Below, piece by piece: positions 1 through 8,274 of a stretch of DNA of 64,000 nucleotides. Position 1 is the stretch's first letter, and the number at the start of each line of letters is the position of its first letter. The notes beneath the pieces were generated by a model. The model was not told the DNA's origin, made no database searches, and was given only the letters and a program-made list of their open reading frames with translations. The stretch is taken from NCBI RefSeq assembly GCF_035989305.1, contig NZ_CP108514.1, positions 3,596,501 through 3,660,500 of the forward strand, written 5' to 3'. This DNA is from Streptomyces sp. NBC_01233. GTDB taxonomy: Bacteria > Actinomycetota > Actinomycetes > Streptomycetales > Streptomycetaceae. The position numbers and the translations under genes are program-made.

Positions 1-2078
1 CCCGTCAGCTCCTGGCCATCCTTCTTGGCCTCGTCGACGAAGTGCTCGGTGACGTCCTCCTGCACCCACTCGACGATGTCGCCGGCCAGAGGCACCAGTT
101 CGAGGTATTTGCCGCCCGCCGCGGTGATGCCGCGGTTGATCCACTTGGCGTTGTCCTCGACGCCCTTGACGTACTCCTCCGCCTTGTGGGCGGCTTCGGA
201 GTGCATGTTCTGGGCTCTGGCCTCCGTAAGCATTCCGGCGATCTCGCCGCCGGGATGGACGGCGTTGCCGATCGCCGCGTCCACGAGCCCGTTGTCACCA
301 CGATGCACGATGAGGTCGCTGACGAGGACCCCGGTGAAGGCCTGGTTGGCGTTGGTGATCGCTCCATAGGCCTCCGGATCCTGGCCCACGGCGCCCAGGA
401 AGCGGGCCATATCCGACTTGTTGAACTCGGCCATCTCTCCGGAAACCTTGATCTGGCCGCCGCCGTTCTCGGCGGACGCCTGCAGGTCGGGAATGTACTC
501 GGCGGCCATCTGGCCGAAGTGCCCGGACAGGCCCGCCAGCGGAGCGTCTGTTTCGCTGTCGGGCGCCTTCACGACCAGCTCCGGCTTGTCGCCGATCTTC
601 TCGACGACCCGTTCCATGACGGCCGCCATCTCCTTCGTGTGCGCGACCGGCGGGGAGTCCTCGTCGCCGGGGCTCCGGTGGGAGACCGCCGCCATGAGGG
701 CGTCGCCGAGCGCCTGCTGGGCCGGGTGGAGTTCGCCGGTCCTCGTGATGTCGAAGCTGTCCATGTAGGGCTTCTTGTCGAGCATGTAGTCGACCATGCC
801 CCGGTCCTTGCCGTGTTGGCCGCCGACCGGCTTGTCGTCCTTCGTGACGATGCCGTCCTTGTCGCTGTCCTCGCGGACCGGCTCGTTGAAGAAGGCCGTC
901 GCCGCGTCCGGGTTGTTGCCCAGCGCCTCCATGAGCCCGGTCAGCGGGTAGAAGCCGCGGCCGTCCGTGCCCTGGCTGAGGACCGCCTCCATGGCGTACG
1001 GGGTGTGGAACTCCCACGCCTGCGGGTCCTTGCGGTCCATGGCGACCATGTCGCGGCCGACCGAGGTCAGGAACTCCGTGTCGTACTTCCCCTCGCGGAT
1101 CAGCGCGCCGAGGGCCTGGTAGCCGTAGATCTGCCGCACGCCCCCGAAGACGTCCATCTCCTTGCGGCCCGCCCTCATCAGCTGGGTCGTCCAGGCGGCG
1201 TCGAGGTGGTGGGGGACGTCCTTGTGCGTCGCGAGGCCGAGCATCGCGCCCATGTCGCTCTGGATGTTCGCGACCATCAGCGCGCGGTCCTTGCCGGCGG
1301 CGCCCAGGCTCGTCGCGTCCAGGGACAGCTTGGAGTACATCTCCAGCGTGCCCTCGGCGCCGATCGTGCGGTAGAAGCCCGTCGAGAACTCGGGGTCCCC
1401 GCGGTTGTCGTCGAGCAGCTCCTCCAGCTCGCGCAGCGCCTCGACGTTGCGCGCCGTGCCGCCCTCGCCGGTGACCTTCTTCATCAGGTCGGCGGCGCGG
1501 GCCGCCTGTTCGGCGTCGAGGGTGCCGAACCTGGGTCCGCTGAAGTCGTGTTCGTCCGCGACGTTCGCCCGGAGGGTGCGGACCAGGGAGTCGTCGGCGT
1601 CCTGGGCGTCCTCGACCGCCCGGTTGACGCGGGACTGCCAGGCATTGCGGTTCGCGTTCAGGGTCTGCTGGTAGTCGGGGTCGTGCCGGGCCGCGTTCCG
1701 GTCCGCCTCGGTGGGCAACGGGATCGCGGTGACCCGCCCGGTGGCATCGATCCGGAAGCCGGCCGCCGGCGCGTCCGCGGCGAGCTTCTTCAGTGCGTCC
1801 TGGACGGCCTTGAACGTCGCGTGCGCGTCGGCGAGGACCCGGTGCATGCCCTTGGCGGCCTTGGCCGCGTCCTCGAACTCCTTGGCCGTCTTGTCGACGA
1901 ACCCCCGCGCCACCCCTGCGGTGACCCCGCTCCACTCGGCCTTGTCGGACTTCGCCTTCATGCCCTTGCGGGCGGCCTCGGCCATCTCGTCCAGTTTGCC
2001 GGCCATCGCCGTCCAGTCGGTGACCGCCGTCTGGAGCTTGTCCAGGGGCGTGTTCATCACGTTCTCGTACGTCAGCAT
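1..2078 (-). CDS. Large helical type VII secretion-associated protein, 3' end outside window
   Basis: The frame is open from the ATG at 2078 to the window edge, giving 692 codons with no stop, so the C terminus is missing. The protein starts MLTYENVMNTPLDKLQTAV. The first 100 residues are an amphipathic helical region with a W-S-G turn near residue 50 (AEWSGVTAG), like the WXG hairpin of ESX substrates. The rest is Ala/Lys/Glu/Asp-rich and mostly helical, with no signal peptide or transmembrane segment. It lies 13 bp after a small helical protein and in the same orientation as a mycosin gene, so a role as secreted substrate or accessory of the type VII system is inferred from context. I recognise no catalytic domain. 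A toxin-like C-terminal domain beyond the edge cannot be excluded. Confidence 0.75.
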   Translation of the reverse strand, partial: MLTYENVMNTPLDKLQTAVTDWTAMAGKLDEMAEAARKGMKAKSDKAEWSGVTAGVARGFVDKTAKEFEDAAKAAKGMHRVLADAHATFKAVQDALKKLAADAPAAGFRIDATGRVTAIPLPTEADRNAARHDPDYQQTLNANRNAWQSRVNRAVEDAQDADDSLVRTLRANVADEHDFSGPRFGTLDAEQAARAADLMKKVTGEGGTARNVEALRELEELLDDNRGDPEFSTGFYRTIGAEGTLEMYSKLSLDATSLGAAGKDRALMVANIQSDMGAMLGLATHKDVPHHLDAAWTTQLMRAGRKEMDVFGGVRQIYGYQALGALIREGKYDTEFLTSVGRDMVAMDRKDPQAWEFHTPYAMEAVLSQGTDGRGFYPLTGLMEALGNNPDAATAFFNEPVREDSDKDGIVTKDDKPVGGQHGKDRGMVDYMLDKKPYMDSFDITRTGELHPAQQALGDALMAAVSHRSPGDEDSPPVAHTKEMAAVMERVVEKIGDKPELVVKAPDSETDAPLAGLSGHFGQMAAEYIPDLQASAENGGGQIKVSGEMAEFNKSDMARFLGAVGQDPEAYGAITNANQAFTGVLVSDLIVHRGDNGLVDAAIGNAVHPGGEIAGMLTEARAQNMHSEAAHKAEEYVKGVEDNAKWINRGITAAGGKYLELVPLAGDIVEWVQEDVTEHFVDEAKKDGQELT

Positions 2079-2091
2079 GTCGACACCCCGC

Positions 2092-2514
2092 CTACTTCAG
2101 GTACTTGTCGATGGCGGACGCGGTGAAGTCCGCGTGGAGCTGCTGCTCGTCCTTGGCGTGGGAGGAGAGGGAGTAGTTGAGGCCGTTGGAGATGGTGGCG
2201 CAGGCCGCCACGAGGGTCTTGACCTGGCTCTCCCAGGTGCTGTTGGCCTTGAGCAGCGCCGCCCCGCTCGCGAAGCCCTCCTTGGTGAGGGCCCCGGCGG
2301 CCTCGGAGGTGGCGGAGGCGGCGTGCTTGCCGTCCGTCTGGAGACGGGTGTGCAGCTCGTACGCGTCGGAGCCGATGGCACCGATGTGGTCCTGATTGAG
2401 CTCGAGGTCACCGCCACCGCCACCGCCTGGATCGGCGGGCGCCTGGTTGAGCCGCATGGCCACGTTGGCGGTGGCCGTGGCGCGAGCCGCCGACCATTCC
2501 TTGTCGAACGACAT
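2092..2514 (-). CDS. Small WXG100-like helical protein of the type VII locus
   Basis: This is a 140-residue soluble protein starting MSFDKEWSAAR, with GGGAG-like ribosome-binding bases (GGGAG) about 10 nt upstream. An N-terminal helix is followed by a Gly6 hinge (about residues 30-35) and then by helical sequence ending ASAIDKYLK. Size, lack of a signal peptide, and position between the mycosin gene and the large partial gene fit an ESX-type partner or substrate. The exact WxG motif is not clear, because only 'STWESQ' resembles it. It probably forms a co-transcribed pair with the downstream gene, whose ATG is 13 bp after this stop. The function is inferred from context only. Confidence 0.75.
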   Translation of the reverse strand: MSFDKEWSAARATATANVAMRLNQAPADPGGGGGGDLELNQDHIGAIGSDAYELHTRLQTDGKHAASATSEAAGALTKEGFASGAALLKANSTWESQVKTLVAACATISNGLNYSLSSHAKDEQQLHADFTASAIDKYLK

Positions 2515-2587
2515 CGCGCGAACTCCCGAGTCAGAGCCGGTAGATCAGGGTCAGGTCAAGTCAGGTCAAGCCGGGTCGAACCAAAGC

Positions 2588-3772
2588 TCAGCGATTGCGG
2601 CGTACGACGACCACGGTCACGGCGCCACCGATGAGCACGCAGGCTCCCAGGCCGAGCGCGATCCAGGGAAGTGAGCTACCGCTCTTCTTCTCCTCGGCCT
2701 TCGCCGCCGGCTTGGACGCGGCGGCGTCGGGGGCCTTGCCGTCTGCGGAGGGCGAGGGGGACTTGCCCGCGTTCTCCGCAGCCGCCAGGTCGGGCAGCGG
2801 GTAGACGTCGGCCGGGCCGGGGTCGCCGGGGGTGGGAACCGCGATCCGGGGGCGGACGATGCCGTAGCCGATGTAGTCGTTGCGCTCGACGCCGTCGGTG
2901 GGCTTGCCTGCGGTGTTCAGGAGGACGCGCAGGACCTGGTTGTTGGTCCAGTCGGGGTGAGCGGACCAGAGGAGGGCGGCGGAGGCGGAGGCTAGGGCGG
3001 AGGCGTCACTGGTGCCAGAGGTCTTACAGAGGCCCGTTTTACCCTTGCATGCGGTGACAATGTCGATGCCAGGTGCGGCCATGTCCACCTGGGGGCCGTG
3101 CTGAGACTCCTTGGTCGGCTTGCCGTTGCTGTCCACGGCTCCGACGCCCACGACTCCGGGGGTCCCGGCTGGGTAGGCCAGCTCGTTGGTCGAATCACCG
3201 TAATTGCCAACGGCAGCAAAGATTAGCTTGCCCTTCGAGAGCGCGTACTTCACAGCGGCGGCCCGCTCCGCATCTTCCTCAGGTTTGCTGGGCAGACCCA
3301 TGGAAATATTGATGACCTTGGCCTCCGAGTCTGCCGCGTACCGAATACCCTGGACCATCGAAGGGGTGTTCGCCCCTTCCAGCATGTCCGGCACACGGAT
3401 CGGAAGAATCTTGACTCCGGGTGCAAGCCCGAATGCACCGTCACCACTTGGGTGCTTTCCGGTAGCAGCGATCATCGCGGAAATGCCGGTGCCGTGGCCG
3501 TAATAGTCGTTGTCCTTGTCGCCCGGGGCATCGCCAACAGGGAAGACCGCGCCGGGGAGAACCTGCCCTTCCAGTTCCGGGATGCGGTTAACGCCGGTAT
3601 CGATCACCGCAACGGTGATTCCCTTCCCGGTGGTAATCTTCCAAATCTCGTCGGCCTTCATGGTGTCGAGATGCCATTGCCGCGATCGAATGGTCTCCGC
3701 GTGGGCCGGGGTCGCGGCGACCCCGGTCAGCAGGAGGCCCACCAGGGCCGAGGTCGCCTTACGCATGCGCAT
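2588..3772 (-). CDS. mycP: Mycosin: type VII secretion-associated subtilisin-like serine protease
   Basis: Membrane-anchored S8 protease of the ESX system; mycosins process ESX substrates and stabilise the complex. The protein has an N-terminal signal peptide ending near AHA-E (residues 22-26). The subtilase triad is visible as Asp58 (AVIDTG), His93 (GHGTG) and Ser255 (SGTSDAS). The C terminus has a Pro/Ala-rich linker and one transmembrane helix (about residues 370-390) ending in RRNR. The Ser motif is GTSDASA instead of the common GTSxAxP, so the Pro is lost. Start choice is uncertain: ATG 3772 is used, but ATG 3766 and TTG 3781 are in frame. It lies 21 bp after the WXG-like gene and was assigned by triad, topology and neighbours. 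Confidence 0.92.
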   Translation of the reverse strand: MRMRKATSALVGLLLTGVAATPAHAETIRSRQWHLDTMKADEIWKITTGKGITVAVIDTGVNRIPELEGQVLPGAVFPVGDAPGDKDNDYYGHGTGISAMIAATGKHPSGDGAFGLAPGVKILPIRVPDMLEGANTPSMVQGIRYAADSEAKVINISMGLPSKPEEDAERAAAVKYALSKGKLIFAAVGNYGDSTNELAYPAGTPGVVGVGAVDSNGKPTKESQHGPQVDMAAPGIDIVTACKGKTGLCKTSGTSDASALASASAALLWSAHPDWTNNQVLRVLLNTAGKPTDGVERNDYIGYGIVRPRIAVPTPGDPGPADVYPLPDLAAAENAGKSPSPSADGKAPDAAASKPAAKAEEKKSGSSLPWIALGLGACVLIGGAVTVVVVRRNR

Positions 3773-3793
3773 CCCGTGCAACGTCCGTTCTGC

Positions 3794-5212
3794 TCAGTCG
3801 ATCACAGGCGGGACAACACGACGGTTGGCCTGCCAGGTCTCTTCGTCCTCGGCCAGGTAGTCGGCGCGTTCGCCCCCCTGGTCGTCCCGCCGCTTGCCCG
3901 GGGTCTGCGCCCGTGCACCCGCGTGCCCCATGGCACCAGCGCCGTTGCGCACGAGGCCCGAGCCGCCCTGGGTGAACGGCTGGCCGCCCGCGATCGGCCG
4001 AGCTCCCGTACCCGGCTTCCCTCCGACGATGCCTCCCGGCTCCGAGGCGAGTCGACGACCTGCCGCGAAGCCGTTCTGGCCGCCGTGGCCACCGCCGAAG
4101 CCGGGACCCATGCCGCCACCCATGCCCCGGCCGGCGTGAGTGCCTTCACCGATGACGTTGCCACGCGGGATACCCGAGCTGGGGCCAGTGGACGTCACAG
4201 GCTTGCCGCCCGTGATACCGCTGTCGCGCGGGAGCATTCCGGGCGTGCCAAGGGGCTTGCCACCGGGAGGAGGAGTGCCGGGACCGCCCAGTCCCGGGTA
4301 CGGGCCGATGCCCGGGCCGGTGAGGCTGGGCGGCTTCATACCGCCGACCGGCGGGAAGCCCATGGGCGGGAGGACGGGTCCGGGGGTGGGGCTGACGGGA
4401 CCCGTGGGCAGCGGGCCGGGCGTGGTCGTCACTGGAGGCACAGTCCGGTCCGGAAGCACCGCGACGCTGTCGAGGTCCACGTCCACCTCGCGGTCCGGAA
4501 TCGACGGAACGGACGCCGACGGGACCGTGTTGTCCGGCTGCAGCGAACGCCCGGTCACCGATCCGGGGTCACTCGAGGACGTACTGTGCGACGCCCCCGT
4601 CGTCGTGTACGAGGAGCCTGTCGAGCCGCCCCCTCCGCCAGACTCGCCTCCAGGCCTCGCCATGTCCTGATCGCCATAGCTCACCTTAGGCACAAGCTCA
4701 CCCGGCGGCGGCGGGAACGTCGGGATCGTCGCCTTGTCCATCTCCGTGGACGACAGCTGGTACGACTGCGCCAGGTTGGTCATCAGCCGCACGGCCTCGC
4801 GGTGGTCCGCGTCCAGCATCGACTGCGCCTCCGCGCGGACCGTCGACGCATCCGGGTCGTTGGGGTGGTTGAGGGCCGCTTCGAGGTTCTTGGTCGCGGT
4901 CTTGTCGACGGCGACCATCTTCGTGGCCTCGGTCATCGTCTGGACGACCTTGCCCATCCACTCCCCGCCCTTGGCGCTGTACTCGCCCAGGCGCAGCGTC
5001 GCGTTGCCCGCACGGCCCACCCACAACTGGAAGGCGTCGGCTCCTTCGCCCTCCCAGCCGGTCACGACGTGGCGCTTGAGCGCATCGCCGATCGCATTGA
5101 TCTTCGCGGCGGCCGCCGCCAGTTGGTCGGCCCGCGTCTGGACCGAGGCAGGGTCCAGCGAAGCGATCATGTCCCGCATCTGCTGGTGCGTGAAGCCTTC
5201 AAAATCCGTCAT
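3794..5212 (-). CDS. WXG-domain protein with long Pro/Gly-rich tail (PPE-like ESX substrate)
   Basis: This 472-residue protein has two parts. Residues 1-175 are helical with a clear W-x-G turn (W53-E-G55, in TGWEGEGADAF), as in WXG100/PPE-type ESX proteins. Residues 175-472 are low-complexity Pro/Gly/Ser/Thr with many PPxG and GMGGGMG-type stretches, typical of extracellular or wall-spanning tails. There is no signal peptide, as expected for a type VII substrate. The start ATG shares one base with the upstream stop (TGATG), so translation is probably coupled, and GGGAGGT precedes it by about 8 nt. With the mycosin 13 bp downstream, it is most likely a secreted substrate or wall component. The exact role is unknown. 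Confidence 0.85.
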   Translation of the reverse strand: MTDFEGFTHQQMRDMIASLDPASVQTRADQLAAAAAKINAIGDALKRHVVTGWEGEGADAFQLWVGRAGNATLRLGEYSAKGGEWMGKVVQTMTEATKMVAVDKTATKNLEAALNHPNDPDASTVRAEAQSMLDADHREAVRLMTNLAQSYQLSSTEMDKATIPTFPPPPGELVPKVSYGDQDMARPGGESGGGGGSTGSSYTTTGASHSTSSSDPGSVTGRSLQPDNTVPSASVPSIPDREVDVDLDSVAVLPDRTVPPVTTTPGPLPTGPVSPTPGPVLPPMGFPPVGGMKPPSLTGPGIGPYPGLGGPGTPPPGGKPLGTPGMLPRDSGITGGKPVTSTGPSSGIPRGNVIGEGTHAGRGMGGGMGPGFGGGHGGQNGFAAGRRLASEPGGIVGGKPGTGARPIAGGQPFTQGGSGLVRNGAGAMGHAGARAQTPGKRRDDQGGERADYLAEDEETWQANRRVVPPVID

Positions 5213-5763
5213 CAGTGGTTACCTCCCGACGTGCTGGGCGACGGAGTCGGAGTCGTGGACGTCTGCGGCTGGTTGGCTGCATCAAGGCGGCGCTTTTCCT
5301 CCGGCCACGGGTCGCGATCCTCGACGTACTGGTCATGGGCCTGCTTGGCGAGGAGGGCCATGCGCCGCTTGGTCTCCTCGTCCACGCCGTTGTAGTTCTT
5401 GCCCGCCGACAGGACCGCGATGCCCAGGGCCTCGATCTGCACCGCCAGCCCCTTCGAGAGCTTCTGCAGCTCCGTGATGACCGTGTCGTACGACTTGAAC
5501 AGCGCGTCGACCTCCGGGAAGCCCTTACCGAGCTTGTCCGCCGGCAGCTTGCCGTCCGCCAGCTTCTTGTGGTCCGCGTCCGAGCCGGTGAGGTCGTCCA
5601 ACAGGGCGTCCACCATGTTCTTGTACTCGCTCAGCGAGTCGAACTCGACCCGCAACGCCGCAGAGGCAGCGCTGTAAGCCGCCCCCGCGAACGCGCCCAG
5701 CGGACCCGCCAGCCCCAGCGCGAGGCTCGCTCCTACCAGGCTCGCCCCGTTGTCGTCTGCCAC
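5212..5763 (-). CDS. Small helical protein, first gene of type VII unit
   Basis: The protein has 183 residues and starts at GTG 5763 behind a good GGGGAGG. After an Ala/Gly/Leu-rich N terminus (about residues 8-33), which could be a hydrophobic hairpin or membrane-associating segment, the rest is charged and helical (LSEYKNMVDALLDDL and LFKSYDTVITELQKLSK). The short Thr/Ser/Pro tail is rich in TTPTPSPST. The stop overlaps the next start by one base. It resembles Streptomyces hypothetical proteins encoded with WXG proteins, so a secretion-partner role is inferred. I recognise no domain. The promoter at 5860-5888 indicates that it heads the transcription unit. Confidence 0.8.
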   Translation of the reverse strand: MADDNGASLVGASLALGLAGPLGAFAGAAYSAASAALRVEFDSLSEYKNMVDALLDDLTGSDADHKKLADGKLPADKLGKGFPEVDALFKSYDTVITELQKLSKGLAVQIEALGIAVLSAGKNYNGVDEETKRRMALLAKQAHDQYVEDRDPWPEEKRRLDAANQPQTSTTPTPSPSTSGGNH

Positions 5764-5836
5764 GTTGGCCTCCCCGTCTCCCCGTGGTCGCGGCGTTTCC
5801 GCCGCTCCCCGTCCCCGTTCGCACCCGTGTCCACGC

Positions 5837-5908
5837 GCACGTGCACACGCGTACCGATCACTCTAGCGACAGGCAACGACAGCCCCAAGTCCGGGGTTGC
5901 ACGTGCAA
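5837..5908. promoter_or_regulatory. Two GCACGTGC palindromes flanking the type VII promoter
   Basis: The octamer GCACGTGC occurs at 5837-5844 and 5899-5906. The second copy lies within a perfect 12-bp palindrome, TTGCACGTGCAA (5897-5908). They are 62 bp apart (about six helical turns) and lie at about +9 to +16 and just upstream of the -35 box. This arrangement fits a dimeric regulator binding both sides of the promoter. The regulator is not identified. Confidence 0.45.
5860..5888 (-). promoter_or_regulatory. Probable sigma-HrdB-type promoter of the type VII unit
   Basis: On the minus strand a -35 hexamer TTGGGG (5888-5883) is followed by a 17-bp spacer and a -10 hexamer TAGAGT (5865-5860). 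This matches the Streptomyces TTGxxx / TAnnnT pattern. Transcription would start near 5853, about 90 nt before the GTG start of the first gene. Seen by eye only; no start-site data. Confidence 0.55.
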
Positions 5909-5922
5909 TGTGGGTCACACGG

Positions 5923-8274
5923 TCACGAGTTGGGCGATGCTACCGCCGCCGACGGCCTGATCGGGAGCCTGTTGACCGGGCGGCCCGTGGCCGCCCGTAC
6001 CGCCGAGGCGATCGCGGCCGGGGTCGTCACCACCGGGATCGCGCTCGCCGCCTTCGCGCCGAAGGGGGCCACCACGTCGCGTTCCTCGACGAGTTTGACG
6101 ATGCGCACGGCCGGGGCGTCCAGCGACGTCGGCAGTGCGTAGCCCGTCAGGTCGGGGTGGCGGACCAGGCCGGAGACCGTGCGGAGGTTCTCCGTCAGGG
6201 CCGCGCCGACGCCCTGGGTGACGCCGGCCTCGATACGGGCTTCCAGCTGGCGGGGGTTGAGGATGCGGCCCACGTCCTGGGCGACCGCGAGCTCCACGAC
6301 CCGTACCGAGCCGAGTTCGATGTCCACGTCCACCACCGCGCGGATCGCGCAGAAGGCGAGGCCCACGAAGGCGTCGCCCTGGCCGTCCGCGTCCAGGGGC
6401 TCCGTCGGGTGCGGGCGGCACTGGGCCGTGGCCCAGAGCTCCTTGCCCTCTATGGCCTCCGAGACGCTCATCGAGAAGGCGCCGTCGTACGACGTGATCC
6501 GGCCGTCCGCGATCTGCAGGAGCTCCGTCGACATGCCCAGCTTGTGGGCCATGGGCTGCAGGAGTTGGGTGCGGACCATCTTGGCCGCGCGCTCCACCGC
6601 GCCGCCCGACACCCACGTGTGGCGGCCGTGTGCCGACGGGCCCGCCGGCGGCTGGTCGGTGTCCACGGGGGCCACCGCCACCTCCTCGACGCCCAGCACC
6701 TCCTGGACGATCTGGCGGGCCAGCGTGCCGAAGCCCTGCCCGGTGTCGACGGCCGCGCAGATGACCGTGGCCGCGCCGTTGACGACCTTCACGGTGGCCG
6801 TCGAGACCTCGTCCGTGCCCTCCGCGCCGAGCATGTGCACCATGCCGACGCCGTAGCCGACGCCCCGGCGCACCGCGCCCGGCTCGCCCGCGCCCTCCGG
6901 GCCGCCCGGCAGCAGCCAGTCGTCCTCCGGGGTGTCCTTCGGGAGGGCGGGCAGCTCGAAGTCGCGGACCGCGCGCAGCAGTTCCGCCACGGGGGCCGGG
7001 CAGGTCACGGTCTGGCCGGTGGGGAGCAGGTCTCCCGTCGCCAGGACGTTGCGCATGCGCAGTTCCGCACCGTCCATGCCGAGGGCTGCGGCCAGTTTGT
7101 CCATCTGGCCTTCGTACGCGGCGCACACCTGCATGGCGCCCTCGCCGCGGACGTGGCCGGAGGGGGGGTTGTTGGTGCGGACCGCCCAGCCTTCCACGAA
7201 GGCGTGCGGGACGACGTACGGGCCGCAGGCGAAGGCCACCGCCGCCGCCAGGGATTCCGCGGAGGCGTCGGCGTACGCACCCGCGTCCATCAGGATCTGC
7301 GCCTCGACCTTGACCAGGCGGCCCTCCGCGTCCGCGTGGTGGCGGTAGCGCAGCAGGGTCGGGTGCCGGTGGGTGTGGCCGAGGAAGGACTCCTCGCGGG
7401 TGGCGGCCAGTTTGACCGGGCAGCCCGTGCGCAGGGCGAGCAGGCCGAGCGGGAGCTGGAAGGCGGCGTCCTCGCGGTCCGCCGTGGCGCCCGGCACGCC
7501 GGTGACCACCACGCGTACGCGGTCCGGTTCCAGGCCGAAGCAGGCGGCGGCGAGGGCGCGGTCGGTGTGCGGGTCGGTGGAGGCGGTGTAGAGCTCCACG
7601 CCGCCGTCGGGCCGCGGCACGGCCAGTCCGGCCTCGGCGCCGATGGGGGCAGGGTCCTGGCGGCCGATCCGGTACAGGCCCTCGACGACCACGTCGCCGG
7701 TCGCCTCCGGGTCGCCGTAGCGCAGCGGGATGTGCCGGATCAGGTTGCCGTCCGGGTGCAGGGCGGGCGCGCCGAAGGACTGCTCGGGGTCGGTCACCGG
7801 GTCGAGGAGCTCGTACTCGACGGCGATCGCGGCCGCGGCGAGCCGCGCGGTGTCCGGGTGGTCGGCGGCAACGGCGGCGATGGGCTCGCCGTGGTGGCGA
7901 ACGACGTCGTGCGCGAACACCGGCCGGTCGGCGATCCGGCGGCCGTGCGTGGTGGCGCCGGGGACGTCGGCGTGGGTGACGACGGCGCGCACGCCGGGCA
8001 TTGCGGCGGCGGCCGTGGTGTCGATGGACAGGATGCGGGCGTGGGCGTGCGGGGAGCGCAGCACGGCGGCCCACAGGAGGCCCTCGGCCCACAGGTCGGC
8101 GGCGTAGGGGAAGGTGCCCTCGGTCTTGGCGCGGGCGTCGGTGGCGGGCACGGACGCGCCGATGCCGCGCGGCACCTGCTGCTCCGAGGCCTCCGCCGAC
8201 GGGGCGGCCAGGGCCGTCACCGTGCCGTTCAGCGTTGTCGTCGCCGTCGCCGTAGCCGCGTCCTGCCCGCTCAC
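5923..8274 (-). CDS. Xanthine dehydrogenase-like molybdopterin-binding subunit (catalytic Glu absent)
   Basis: Large Mo-subunit of a three-gene molybdo-iron-flavoenzyme, 783 residues, close to the usual size. The GTG at 8274 overlaps the upstream stop (GTGA), so it is translationally coupled. After a Thr/Ala-rich N terminus come the a/b hammerhead domain (from RGIGAS, with LRSPHAHARI) and the two Mo-cofactor domains, with RGEGAMQ where many relatives have FRGFGGPQ. Near the C terminus the motif usually read GAKGVGE, which carries the catalytic Glu, is GAKAASA (residues 739-745). The Glu is therefore replaced by Ala. The fold is sure, but xanthine or hypoxanthine oxidation is not. The substrate could differ or the subunit could be inactive. 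Confidence 0.88.
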   Translation of the reverse strand: MSGQDAATATATTTLNGTVTALAAPSAEASEQQVPRGIGASVPATDARAKTEGTFPYAADLWAEGLLWAAVLRSPHAHARILSIDTTAAAAMPGVRAVVTHADVPGATTHGRRIADRPVFAHDVVRHHGEPIAAVAADHPDTARLAAAAIAVEYELLDPVTDPEQSFGAPALHPDGNLIRHIPLRYGDPEATGDVVVEGLYRIGRQDPAPIGAEAGLAVPRPDGGVELYTASTDPHTDRALAAACFGLEPDRVRVVVTGVPGATADREDAAFQLPLGLLALRTGCPVKLAATREESFLGHTHRHPTLLRYRHHADAEGRLVKVEAQILMDAGAYADASAESLAAAVAFACGPYVVPHAFVEGWAVRTNNPPSGHVRGEGAMQVCAAYEGQMDKLAAALGMDGAELRMRNVLATGDLLPTGQTVTCPAPVAELLRAVRDFELPALPKDTPEDDWLLPGGPEGAGEPGAVRRGVGYGVGMVHMLGAEGTDEVSTATVKVVNGAATVICAAVDTGQGFGTLARQIVQEVLGVEEVAVAPVDTDQPPAGPSAHGRHTWVSGGAVERAAKMVRTQLLQPMAHKLGMSTELLQIADGRITSYDGAFSMSVSEAIEGKELWATAQCRPHPTEPLDADGQGDAFVGLAFCAIRAVVDVDIELGSVRVVELAVAQDVGRILNPRQLEARIEAGVTQGVGAALTENLRTVSGLVRHPDLTGYALPTSLDAPAVRIVKLVEERDVVAPFGAKAASAIPVVTTPAAIASAVRAATGRPVNRLPIRPSAAVASPNS

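Noticed and set aside
42..2126. Plus-strand open frame of about 690 codons
   Set aside because: Antisense shadow of the large helical type VII-associated gene. Composition is His/Val/Arg-rich without motifs.
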